From the NCBI RefSeq assembly GCF_004363095.1, contig NZ_SNYO01000009.1:124001-188000 (forward strand): 64,000 bases of DNA, in the 5' to 3' direction. This document shows, piece by piece, positions 44,470-52,073 of this stretch (position 1 is its first letter; every line of letters begins with the position of its first letter). The notes beneath the pieces are model-generated. The model made no database searches. It saw nothing but the letters and a program-made list of their open reading frames with translations, and was not told the DNA's origin. The translations under genes and the position numbers were made by a program. Origin of the DNA: Actinomycetospora succinea. Lineage in GTDB: Bacteria > Actinomycetota > Actinomycetes > Mycobacteriales > Pseudonocardiaceae.

Positions 44470-45983
44470 TGCCCGAACCTCTCGCGCAGCACGTGCTTCT
44501 GGATCTTGCCGACCGCGGTGCGCGGGAACTCGGCCACGAAGTGCACCTGCCGCGGCGTGTTGTACCCGGCCATCCGGGTGCGCACGAACGTCGCGAGCTC
44601 CTCGGCCAGCGCCGGGGTGGCCTCGGCCGTCGGCACGACGACGGCGACGACCTGCTCCTCGTAGACGGGATCGGGGACGCCGATCACCGCGGCGTCGGCG
44701 ACGCCGGGGTGCTGGGCGAGGCAGTCCTCGACCTCCTTGGACCAGACGTTCTGGCCGCCGGAGCGGATCATGTCCTTCTTCCGGTCGACGATCGTCAGGA
44801 AGCCGTCAGGGTCGGCGACGGCGACGTCGCCGGTGTGCAGCCACCCGCCGGCGAGCGCGGCCTTCGTGGCCTCCTCGTTGCGCCAGTAGCCGCTCATCCG
44901 GGGCCCGCGCACGCAGATCTCGCCGGGCGTGCCCGGCGCGACCTCGCCGCCGTCGTCGTCGAGCAGCGCGACGTCGACACCGGGCATCGGGCGCCCGATC
45001 GACCCCCAGCGCGCGAACACGTCCCCGGGCGGGCACCACGTCACGAAGGGCCCGCCCTCGGTGAGCCCGTAGGTGTGCGCGAACGCCACCTTGCCCCCGC
45101 GGGCCCCGAGCGCGTCGGCGGTGCGGTCCATGATCCCGCTGGGGTCGTAGGCGCCGTAGTAGAGCAGCCGGATCGACGAGGTGTCCGTGGCCGCGAAGCG
45201 CTCGTGGGTGATCAGCGCGTGCAGCATCGTCGGGACACCGAGCACCACCGAGACGCGGTGCTGCGGCAGCAGCTCGAGCACGACGCCGGGATCGAACTCG
45301 CGCAGCAGGATCACCGTGCCGCCGACCAGCAGGAACGGCTTCATGTGGTCCCAGTTGCCCACGTGGAACGGCGGGAAGTAGTTCATGAAGACGTCGCGGT
45401 CGTCGGCGCGCAGCACCGTGGCCATGGCGAAGGCGTCGTCGACGGTGCGCCGGTGCGAGAGCATCGCGCCCTTCGGGCGCCCGGTGGTCCCGGAGGTGTA
45501 GAGGATCATGTGGATGTCGTCGTCGGCGACCACCGCGGGCGGCGGCTCGACGGCGGCGGCCAGGAACGCGTCCCAGTCGGTGCGGTCGCCCTCGGGCCCC
45601 GGGATCCGCAGCACGGGCAGGTCCGGGTGCGCCTCGCGGGCCTCGCGGGCGACCTCGTCGTACCCGGCCTCGACGAACCAGAGGGCCGGGTCGGCGTCGC
45701 CGATCGTGTAGGCGTGCTCGGGGCCGCGGTGCCAGAAGTTCAGCGGCACGAGGATCGCCCCGAGGGCGGCGTTGGCGAAGTAGAGCGCGACGTACTCGAG
45801 GCCGTTCTTGGCGAGCACCGCGACCCGGTCGCCGTGCCCGATGCCGCGGGCGGCGAGCGCGCCCGCGGTCCGCTCGACGAGGTCCTGCAGCGCGCCGTAG
45901 GTGTACTCCCGGCCCTCGACGACGAGGGCGACCGAGCCCGGCCGGGAGCGGGCGTGGTGGCGGACGATGTCCCCGACGAGCAC
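44466..45983 (-). CDS. Acyl-CoA ligase (AMP-forming)
   Basis: A 505-residue ANL-superfamily enzyme that activates a carboxylic acid to its CoA thioester via an acyl-adenylate. The P-loop-like motif ILYTSGTTGRPKGAMLSH (about 155-172), YGLTEGG (about 280-286), GWLHTGDVAVADPDGFLTIVDRKKDMI (about 375-402) and the C-terminal Lys region TAVGKIQKHVLRE are intact. The GTG start at 45983 overlaps the stop of the amidohydrolase by one nucleotide (TAGTG). The carboxylate is unknown. It resembles medium-chain and aryl-acid ligases. Confidence 0.92.
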   Translation of the reverse strand: MLVGDIVRHHARSRPGSVALVVEGREYTYGALQDLVERTAGALAARGIGHGDRVAVLAKNGLEYVALYFANAALGAILVPLNFWHRGPEHAYTIGDADPALWFVEAGYDEVAREAREAHPDLPVLRIPGPEGDRTDWDAFLAAAVEPPPAVVADDDIHMILYTSGTTGRPKGAMLSHRRTVDDAFAMATVLRADDRDVFMNYFPPFHVGNWDHMKPFLLVGGTVILLREFDPGVVLELLPQHRVSVVLGVPTMLHALITHERFAATDTSSIRLLYYGAYDPSGIMDRTADALGARGGKVAFAHTYGLTEGGPFVTWCPPGDVFARWGSIGRPMPGVDVALLDDDGGEVAPGTPGEICVRGPRMSGYWRNEEATKAALAGGWLHTGDVAVADPDGFLTIVDRKKDMIRSGGQNVWSKEVEDCLAQHPGVADAAVIGVPDPVYEEQVVAVVVPTAEATPALAEELATFVRTRMAGYNTPRQVHFVAEFPRTAVGKIQKHVLRERFGQ

Positions 45984-46903
45984 TACGACCTCCCCAGCAG
46001 GCGCAGGGCGTTGCCGCCGAGCCACTGCTCGACGACCGCGTCGTCGAGGGGCAGCTCGCGGACCTCGTCGGCGAGCGTCGCCGGCGGGATGCCGAGCAGC
46101 GTCCAGGTGGACGCGAAGAGCACGCGGTCGGCGAGCTGGCGGTTGCCGAAGCGCAGCAGCGCCTCCCAGCCCGAGCTCGGCCGGGCGAAGGTCCGCGGCC
46201 GGTGCGCCGACAGGTCGACGTACACGTTCGCGTGCCGCCAGGTCACCATCATCATGTCCTCGACCCAGGGCCAGCCGGCGTGCAGGCAGACGAGCGTCAG
46301 GTCGGGGAACGCGCGGGCCACGGCGTCGATGTGGCGCGGGTGCCCGACGTCGTACGCGGCGTCGAGCGACCAGTTGATCCCGGTGTGCAGGAGCACGGGG
46401 ACGCCGAGCGCCTCGCAGCGCCCGTACACCCGGGCCATCCGCGGGTCCTCGGGCAGCAGCTGCTGCTTGAACGGCGAGAGCACGACACCGGACAGGCCGC
46501 TCGCCACCGCCTCGTCCACCCGGCGGGCCGCGTCGAGCTCCCACGGGTCGATGCCGGCGAAGCCGACGACGCGGTCCGGGTGGCGGGCGACGAAGTCCGC
46601 GACGACCTGGTTGCCGGCGGTCGGCACGCCCAGCCGCGACCCGAACGCCTCGGTGTAGACGCCGGCGAGGCCGATCCCGCCCTCGTCGAGCATGCGGAGG
46701 AAGTCCTCCTCCGACGGCGCCTTGTCCCGCGCGGTCTCGCGGGCGGCGGCCCAGCGCGCGGTGACCTCGTCGTGGGTGCGGGCCGGGGCGAGGTCGCCGC
46801 CGAAGTGCTCGGCGTAGCCGCGCAGGCGGCCCTGGGTGACGGCCTCCGAGAGGGCGAAGGCCTCGGCGTCGGGGACGGCGCCGGCCAGGAAGTCGACGAT
46901 CAT
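45983..46903 (-). CDS. Amidohydrolase 2 family TIM-barrel protein
   Basis: A 306-residue metal-dependent hydrolase or decarboxylase of the amidohydrolase-2 group (ACMSD-like). MIVDFLAG stands where a D-x-H metal motif is usual, so the first His is missing here. VLLHTGINW (about 170-178), LTLVCLHAGWPWVEDMMMV (about 205-223) and the end ADRVLFASTWTLLG (with Ser-Thr where Asp is normal) complete the barrel. The metal site therefore looks partly lost. ATGA overlap with the enoyl-CoA hydratase stop and TAGTG overlap with the ligase place it firmly inside the operon. Confidence 0.8.
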   Translation of the reverse strand: MIVDFLAGAVPDAEAFALSEAVTQGRLRGYAEHFGGDLAPARTHDEVTARWAAARETARDKAPSEEDFLRMLDEGGIGLAGVYTEAFGSRLGVPTAGNQVVADFVARHPDRVVGFAGIDPWELDAARRVDEAVASGLSGVVLSPFKQQLLPEDPRMARVYGRCEALGVPVLLHTGINWSLDAAYDVGHPRHIDAVARAFPDLTLVCLHAGWPWVEDMMMVTWRHANVYVDLSAHRPRTFARPSSGWEALLRFGNRQLADRVLFASTWTLLGIPPATLADEVRELPLDDAVVEQWLGGNALRLLGRS

Positions 46904-47697
46904 GCGGTGGGCCCTCCGGTGGCACGCGGGGCGGTGAAGACGGGGCGGCGGCCCTCGAGCGTGGCGGCGGCGCCCTCGGCGTAGTCGGGGCCGCGGAACG
47001 TGGCGAACGCGGCGGCCTGCTCCTGCGCGTCGAACGTGCGACCGGGCGGGTCGGCGTCGATGCCGTAGCAGCGGTGGATGCCGCGCTTCGTGGCCGCGAG
47101 CGCGGTGGCCGCGTAGCCGGCGTACCGGGCCGCCGCCTTGGCGGCCTCGGCGGGGAGGTCGTCGGTGACGGTGGTGACCAGGCCGAGCCCGAGCGCCTCG
47201 TCGGCGGCGAGCAGGCGCCCGCCGTAGAGCAGCTCCTTGGCCTTGCCGATCCCGACGTAGGCCGTCAGGCGCTGCGAGGGGGCGACGAACCCGACCCGCA
47301 TCTCCGGCAGGCCGATCCGCGCGTCGGACGTGACGATGCGGAAGTCGCACGCCAGCGCGAGCTCGGCGGCGTTCCCGACGCAGGGCCCGGCGACGAGCGC
47401 CACGGTGACCAGCGGGAGGGCCTCGATCTCGGCGAAGAGCCGGTACTCGGTGGCGATGTAGTGGCGGTAGGCGTCGTCGTCGAGCCCGCCGAGGTCGTTC
47501 AGGTCGGCGCCGCCGGAGAACACGGTGTCCTTGCCGGCCACCAGCAGGACCCGGACGTCCCGGTCCGCGCCGACCTCGCGGACGCGCTCGAGCATCGTCT
47601 CGAGGGTCGCGGTGGTGAACACGTTCATGGGGTGGTCGCTCGCGAACCGCAGGGTCGCGACGTGCCCGTCCTCGGACCGTTCCAGGCTGACGGTCAC
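46900..47697 (-). CDS. Enoyl-CoA hydratase/isomerase family protein
   Basis: A 265-residue crotonase-fold enzyme. The oxyanion hole residues lie in AGKDTVFSGGADLNDLGG (about 55-72) and ALVAGPCVGNAAELALACDF (about 98-117). Of the usual catalytic Glu pair, Glu in NAAELAL and MRVGFVAPSQ... are in the expected segments, but the second acidic residue is not obvious, so an isomerase or thioesterase role is possible. The GTG start overlaps the CoA-transferase stop as GTGA. It is the second gene in the operon. Confidence 0.88.
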   Translation of the reverse strand: MTVSLERSEDGHVATLRFASDHPMNVFTTATLETMLERVREVGADRDVRVLLVAGKDTVFSGGADLNDLGGLDDDAYRHYIATEYRLFAEIEALPLVTVALVAGPCVGNAAELALACDFRIVTSDARIGLPEMRVGFVAPSQRLTAYVGIGKAKELLYGGRLLAADEALGLGLVTTVTDDLPAEAAKAAARYAGYAATALAATKRGIHRCYGIDADPPGRTFDAQEQAAAFATFRGPDYAEGAAATLEGRRPVFTAPRATGGPTA

Positions 47698-48935
47698 CGG
47701 GTGCCTCCATCGTTGTCTCGGGTGGGTGGTCCGTGCACGACGCCGTTCCGACGCAGAGCGGTCACCTCGTCCGGGCTGAGGCCGAGGACGTCGGCGAGGA
47801 CCCCGTCGGTGTCGGCGGCGACCGGTCCCGGGGCGCGGCCGGGGCGCACCTCCGCCCCGGAGAACCGGAACGGCGCGGTCGGCATGAGCGCCTCGCCGTG
47901 CCCGGCGAAGTCGACGGGCTGCAGGGTGCCGCGGGCGATGAGGTGGGGGTCGTCGAGATTCTCGCGGACCCCGCGGATGCGGGCGGCGGACAGGCCGTGG
48001 GCGACCAGGTGCGCCACCAGGTCGTCGGCGGTGGGCCAGGTGGCGGCCCAGGCCTCGATGCGGTCGTAGAGCGGGCCGGGGTCGGCCACCCTCGCCGCGA
48101 CCGCGCCGTAGCGCTCGCCCAGGTCCGGCGCGTCCATCGCCGTCACGAGGCGCGCGAAGAAGACGTCGCCGGCCATCCCGTACGCGAGGTGGGTGCCGTC
48201 GGCGCAGGTGGCGACGCCGGACGGGACGCTCGTCGTGTGGCGGTTGCCGTACTTGCCGCCCACCGCCGCTCCCCCGGTGACGGCGCCGGCGGCGGGCTGC
48301 TGGTCGATCATCGCGAACAGCGAGTCGAACGCCGACACGTCGACGTGCGTGCCCTCGCCGGTGGCCTGGCGCCGGTACAGCGCGGCACCGAGGGCCGCGA
48401 GCGCGTGCACCGCGGAGTTGACGTCGGCGAGCGCGGTGCCGAAGTGCATCGGCGGCCCGCCGTCCTCGCCGGTCAGCGACATCAGGCCGGAGTACGCCTC
48501 GGCGACGAGCCCGAAGCCCGACAGGTGCGCGTACGGGCCCTCGGCGCCGAACGTCGACAGCGAGCACAGGATGGTGCGGGGATCGCGGGCGTGCAGGACG
48601 TCCCAGCCGAGGCCCAGCTTCCCGAGCACCCCCGGCGCGAAGTTCTCGACGACCACGTCGGCCCAGTCCGCCAGGCGCAGGGCGAGCTCGAGCCCGTGCG
48701 GGTCCTTCAGGTCCAGCCCGAGCGAGCGCTTGCCGGTGTTGTACTGCGCGTACGCGCTCGAGACGCGGTCGGCGGGGTCGCCGACGCGGACCGGGAGGGC
48801 GCGCATGAGGTCGCCGGCCGGCTGCTCGACGCGCACCACGTCCGCACCCATGTCGGCGAGCATGCGCGTGCAGAACGGACCGGCGATCACGTGACTGAGG
48901 TCGAAGACCCGCAGCCCCGCGTAGGGACCCGCCAT
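47694..48935 (-). CDS. CaiB/BaiF family CoA-transferase
   Basis: A 413-residue type III CoA-transferase that moves CoA between carboxylates. The N-terminal GLRVFDLSHVIAGPFCTRMLADMGADVVRVEQP (about 6-38), the NTGKRSLGLDLKDPHG segment, and the catalytic Asp region (FGTALADVNSAVHALAALGAAL, about 165-187, Asp in ADV) are conserved. The start at 48935 has GGGAGGTG 5 nt upstream. It is the first gene of the catabolic operon, driven by the promoter at 48984-49013, and divergent from tetR. Confidence 0.92.
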   Translation of the reverse strand: MAGPYAGLRVFDLSHVIAGPFCTRMLADMGADVVRVEQPAGDLMRALPVRVGDPADRVSSAYAQYNTGKRSLGLDLKDPHGLELALRLADWADVVVENFAPGVLGKLGLGWDVLHARDPRTILCSLSTFGAEGPYAHLSGFGLVAEAYSGLMSLTGEDGGPPMHFGTALADVNSAVHALAALGAALYRRQATGEGTHVDVSAFDSLFAMIDQQPAAGAVTGGAAVGGKYGNRHTTSVPSGVATCADGTHLAYGMAGDVFFARLVTAMDAPDLGERYGAVAARVADPGPLYDRIEAWAATWPTADDLVAHLVAHGLSAARIRGVRENLDDPHLIARGTLQPVDFAGHGEALMPTAPFRFSGAEVRPGRAPGPVAADTDGVLADVLGLSPDEVTALRRNGVVHGPPTRDNDGGTR

Positions 48936-48966
48936 CCGGACACCTCCCACCCGATCACGTCGTCGT

Positions 48967-49036
48967 CGAACGCCCGTTCAAGCAACGTATGGGTACGCAG
49001 CTCACAACGTCAACACCATGTTGAACGCTCGTTCAA
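48967..49036. promoter_or_regulatory. Twin GAACG-N2-CGTTC operators and operon promoter in the divergent gap
   Basis: Operator 1 is GAACGCCCGTTC (48968-48979). Operator 2 is the perfect palindrome TTGAACGCTCGTTCAA (49021-49036). For the minus strand TTGACG (49013-49008) and TACGTT (48989-48984) are 18 nt apart, so operator 1 sits over the start of transcription. For the plus strand operator 2 covers the -35 region of tetR, with TAGGCT at 49042-49047 just before its ATG. The adjacent TetR protein is the likely ligand of both. Confidence 0.8.
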
Positions 49037-49054
49037 CGCGCTAGGCTGCTACCC

Positions 49055-49726
49055 ATGCCTCGCACGGAGACCGCCACGTCGGCGCCGACCCGGCGCGCCC
49101 GTGACGCCGCCCGGCCCGGGCCGCCGCCGACCGTGCTCGTCCGCCCCGGCGACGAGCCCACGGCGGCGACGCTGCTCGCCGCCGCGGTCGAGGTGATGGC
49201 CGCGAGCGGCTACCACGGGACGTCCGTGCGCGACATCGCCACGGCCGCCGGCACCAGCCCCGCGGTGCTCTACCACCACTACCGCTCGAAGCAGGGCCTG
49301 CTCGTCATGCTCTGCGACCGGGGGCTCGACGTGCTGATCGAGGCCACGGAGGCGGCCCTCGACGAAGCGGGGCCCGACGACGCCGACAAGCTGCGGGCGA
49401 TCGTCGGCGCGCACGTGCGGGTCCACATGGAGTCGCAGCGCGAGAGCCTCATCGGCAACAGCGAGATCCGCGCCCTCGAGGCGCCGGGCCGCGACCTCAT
49501 CGTCGCCAAGCGCGACGCGCAGCAGCGGTTCTTCGACCGTGTCGTGCGCGACGGCGTGCGCAGCGGCGCCTTCGCCACCCCGCAGCCCGACGACGCCTCG
49601 CGGTTCATCACGACGGCGTGCACCGGCGTCGCCGCCTGGTACCGGCCGGGCGGCGCGACCGAGGCCGACGAGATCGTCGCGCGCCACCAGCGGATCGCCC
49701 TCGACGCCGTGGCGCACCGCCCGTGA
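49055..49726 (+). CDS. TetR-family regulator of the acyl-CoA locus
   Basis: A 223-residue regulator with a 35-residue disordered N-terminal extension, a helix-turn-helix at about 38-85 (LLAAAVEVMAASGYHGTSVRDIATAAGTSPAVLYHHYRSKQGLL) and a helical ligand-binding domain. Its gene is divergent from the CoA-transferase operon, and two matching palindromes lie between. TetR regulators in this position usually respond to an acyl-CoA pathway intermediate. The -10-like TAGGCT ends 7 nt before the ATG, so the message may be leaderless. The stop overlaps the start of the kinase gene as GTGA. Confidence 0.9.
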   Translation: MPRTETATSAPTRRARDAARPGPPPTVLVRPGDEPTAATLLAAAVEVMAASGYHGTSVRDIATAAGTSPAVLYHHYRSKQGLLVMLCDRGLDVLIEATEAALDEAGPDDADKLRAIVGAHVRVHMESQRESLIGNSEIRALEAPGRDLIVAKRDAQQRFFDRVVRDGVRSGAFATPQPDDASRFITTACTGVAAWYRPGGATEADEIVARHQRIALDAVAHRP

Positions 49727-51045
49727 CGGTGCCGCGGACCCCCGACGAGCTGGTCCCGGCGCTGGCCGAGGTGCTCGGGGGCACGGTCACCGACCTGCGC
49801 AGGCTCTCCGCAGGCGCCAGCCGCGAGACCTGGACGTTCGAGGCCGACGGGCGCCGGCTCGTGCTGCGCCGCGACCCGCCCGGCGCGCCGCGCCCGGCGG
49901 AGATGGCCCGCGAGGCCGAGTGCCTGCGCGCCGCCGCCCGCGCGGGGCTCCCCGTGCCGCCGCTGCTGCGGGCCGGCGACGGCACGGACGCGATCGGCAC
50001 GCCGTACCTCGTCATGGAGCACGTGGCCGGCGAGTCGCTCCCGGGGCGCCTGCTCCGCGACGAGCGCTGGGCGGCGGCCCGCGAGGGCATGGCCCGCGAG
50101 CTCGGTCGCGTGCTCGCCCGCATCCACGCGATCGATCCCCGCGAGGTCCCGTCCCTCCCGACCGTGACCGACCCGCTCGCCGACCTGCGGGCGACGTACG
50201 ACGGCTTCGGCGAGACCCGGCCCGGACTCGAGGTCGCGTTCCGGTGGCTCGCCGCGCACCGCCCGCCCGCCGTCCCCCCGACCGTCGTGCACGGGGACTT
50301 CCGCAACGGCAACCTCCTCGTCGCGCCCGACGGGCTCGCCGCGGTGCTCGACTGGGAGCTCGCCCACCTCGGCGACCCGCGCGAGGACCTCGGCTGGGTC
50401 TGCACGCGGGCCTGGCGGTTCGGGGCGCAGGCCGAGGTCGGCGGCTTCGGGAGCCGCGAGGAGCTGCTCGCGGGCTACGCCGAGGTGGCGGGTGCCGCGC
50501 CGGACACCGACGCCGTGCGCTGGTGGGAGGTCTACGGCTGCGTGCACTGGGCGGTGATCTGCCGCATCCAGGCCGAGCGCCACCTCGGCGGCACCGAGCG
50601 GTCGATGGAGCTCGCCGTGCTCGGCCGGCGCGCCGTGGAGGCGGAGTACGACGCGCTGCTGGCGCTGGGTCTCGTCTCCGGGGTCCCGGCCGTGCCGACC
50701 GTCGCGCGCCCCACTGCCGAGCGCCCCCCTGCCGAGTGCCCCACCGTGGACGAGCTGCTCGAGGCGGTGCGCGGCTTCCTCGCCGACGAGCTCGTCGTCG
50801 GCGACGACCGCTCGCGCTATCTCGCCCGCGTCGCCCGCAACGCGCTGGGCATCGTGGCGCGCGAGCTCGCGTCCGATCCCTCGGAGCACCGGGCGGCGCT
50901 GGCCGCCGCGGGGTGCGCCGACGACGCCGAGCTGGGCGGCGGGCTGCGCTCCGGCGCCCTCGACCCCGCCGACGGACCCGTCGCCGCCGCGGTCCGCTCG
51001 GCCGTCCTCACCCGCCTCGCCGTGGCCAATCCCCGCTATGCCTAG
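49723..51045 (+). CDS. APH-like phosphotransferase fused to a DUF6285 domain
   Basis: A 440-residue protein. Residues 1 to about 320 form an aminoglycoside-phosphotransferase-like kinase domain: SAGASRETWTFEADGRRLVLRRDP (nucleotide loop and Lys/Arg), then VVHGDFRNGNLLV (about 185-197; catalytic HGDxxxxN) and VLDWELAHLGDPREDLGW (metal-binding D). Residues about 345-440 match DUF6285 (TVDELLEAVRGFLADELV, YLARVARNALGIVARELA). In other actinobacteria these are usually two adjacent genes. APH-like kinases near acyl-CoA dehydrogenases (LvaA, ACAD10/11) phosphorylate hydroxyacyl-CoA. The GTG start overlaps the tetR stop. Confidence 0.85.
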   Translation: MTVPRTPDELVPALAEVLGGTVTDLRRLSAGASRETWTFEADGRRLVLRRDPPGAPRPAEMAREAECLRAAARAGLPVPPLLRAGDGTDAIGTPYLVMEHVAGESLPGRLLRDERWAAAREGMARELGRVLARIHAIDPREVPSLPTVTDPLADLRATYDGFGETRPGLEVAFRWLAAHRPPAVPPTVVHGDFRNGNLLVAPDGLAAVLDWELAHLGDPREDLGWVCTRAWRFGAQAEVGGFGSREELLAGYAEVAGAAPDTDAVRWWEVYGCVHWAVICRIQAERHLGGTERSMELAVLGRRAVEAEYDALLALGLVSGVPAVPTVARPTAERPPAECPTVDELLEAVRGFLADELVVGDDRSRYLARVARNALGIVARELASDPSEHRAALAAAGCADDAELGGGLRSGALDPADGPVAAAVRSAVLTRLAVANPRYA

Positions 51046-51054
51046 GAGGTAGAG

Positions 51055-52020
51055 ATGCGCGCAGTCCGCGTCGTCAGCACCGACGGCCCCGCCGCCCTCG
51101 AGATCGGCGACGTCCCCGCGCCCGAGCCGGCCGAGGGCTCGGTCCTCGTCGACGTCGCGGCGGCCGGGGTGACGTTCCCCGACCTGCTGCTCACCCAGGA
51201 CCGCTACCAGTACAAGCCCGAGCGCCCCTTCGTCCTCGGTGGCGAGCTGGCCGGGACCGTGCGGGAGGCCTCGCCGGACAGCGGGTTCGCGGTCGGCGAC
51301 CGCGTGGCCGCCACCAGCACCATCGGCGCCTTCGCCGAGCAGGTCGTCGCGCCCGTCGAGGCCGTCTACCCGCTGCCGGACGCGATGTCGTTCCGCGCGG
51401 GGGCCTGCGTGCCGATGAACTACCTGACGATGTCGTTCGCGCTCGTGATCCGCGGGGCGCTGCAGGAGGGCGAGACCGTCCTCGTCCACGGGGCCGCGGG
51501 CGGCATCGGGACCGCGACCATCCAGCTCGCCCGGGCGTGGGGCGCCCGCGTGATCTCGGTGGTGTCGACGCCCGAGAAGGCGGACTTCGTCCGGTCGGTC
51601 GGCTCGCACGAGGCGGTCCTGGCCGAGGGTTTCAAGGCCGCGGTCGCCGAGCTGACCGGGGGCCGCGGGGTGGACATGGTGGTCGACCCGGTCGGCGGCG
51701 ACCGCTTCACCGACTCGCTGCGCTCGCTCGCGCCGCTGGGCCGCCTGCTCGTCGTCGGGTTCACCGCCGGCGACATCCCGACCGTGAAGGTCAACCGCCT
51801 GCTGCTGAACAACATCGACGTCCGCGGCGTCGGTTGGGGCGCCTACGCCATCCCGCGGCCCGGCAGCCAGCGCCGCGAGTGGGACCGGCTCCTGCCGCTC
51901 ATGGAGTCCGGCGCGATCGACCCGCCCGTCGGTGAGGTCTACCCCCTCGACCGCGCCGCCGACGCCGTCGCCGCCCTCGACGCCCGCGCCGCCCTCGGCC
52001 GCCTGGTCATCGAGCCCTGA
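51055..52020 (+). CDS. NADPH:quinone oxidoreductase-like protein (MDR superfamily)
   Basis: A 321-residue zinc-free medium-chain dehydrogenase/reductase. The N-terminal GroES-like part includes AAAGVTFPDLLLTQDRYQYKPERPFVLGGELAGTV (about 36-70). The dinucleotide motif VLVHGAAGGIGTATIQLARAWGARVISVVST (about 140-170) binds NADPH. No structural zinc Cys cluster is present. AGGAGGTAGAG precedes the ATG, 9 nt after the kinase stop, so it is in the tetR operon. It may reduce an enoyl-CoA or quinone-type intermediate. Confidence 0.9.
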   Translation: MRAVRVVSTDGPAALEIGDVPAPEPAEGSVLVDVAAAGVTFPDLLLTQDRYQYKPERPFVLGGELAGTVREASPDSGFAVGDRVAATSTIGAFAEQVVAPVEAVYPLPDAMSFRAGACVPMNYLTMSFALVIRGALQEGETVLVHGAAGGIGTATIQLARAWGARVISVVSTPEKADFVRSVGSHEAVLAEGFKAAVAELTGGRGVDMVVDPVGGDRFTDSLRSLAPLGRLLVVGFTAGDIPTVKVNRLLLNNIDVRGVGWGAYAIPRPGSQRREWDRLLPLMESGAIDPPVGEVYPLDRAADAVAALDARAALGRLVIEP

Positions 52021-52025
52021 CCCCT

Positions 52026-52069
52026 ACGTGCGTGATCTTCTGAGCCATAGCTCAGAAGATCACGCACGT
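52026..52069. repeat. Palindromic element with 20-bp arms at a convergent gene end
   Basis: Arms 52026-52045 and 52050-52069 are exact complements (loop CATA). The outer ACGTG-N-GTGATC and right flank GGCGTCAGCCCT are shared with 41251-41306, while the inner part differs. It lies between the oxidoreductase and cobN stops and overlaps the approach to the cobN stop codon. Confidence 0.85.
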
Positions 52070-52073
52070 GGCG

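Noticed and set aside
44466-46925. 819-codon version of the acyl-CoA ligase gene
   Set aside because: The N-terminal 314 codons are a shadow of the amidohydrolase gene; the ligase fold begins at the GTG at 45983.
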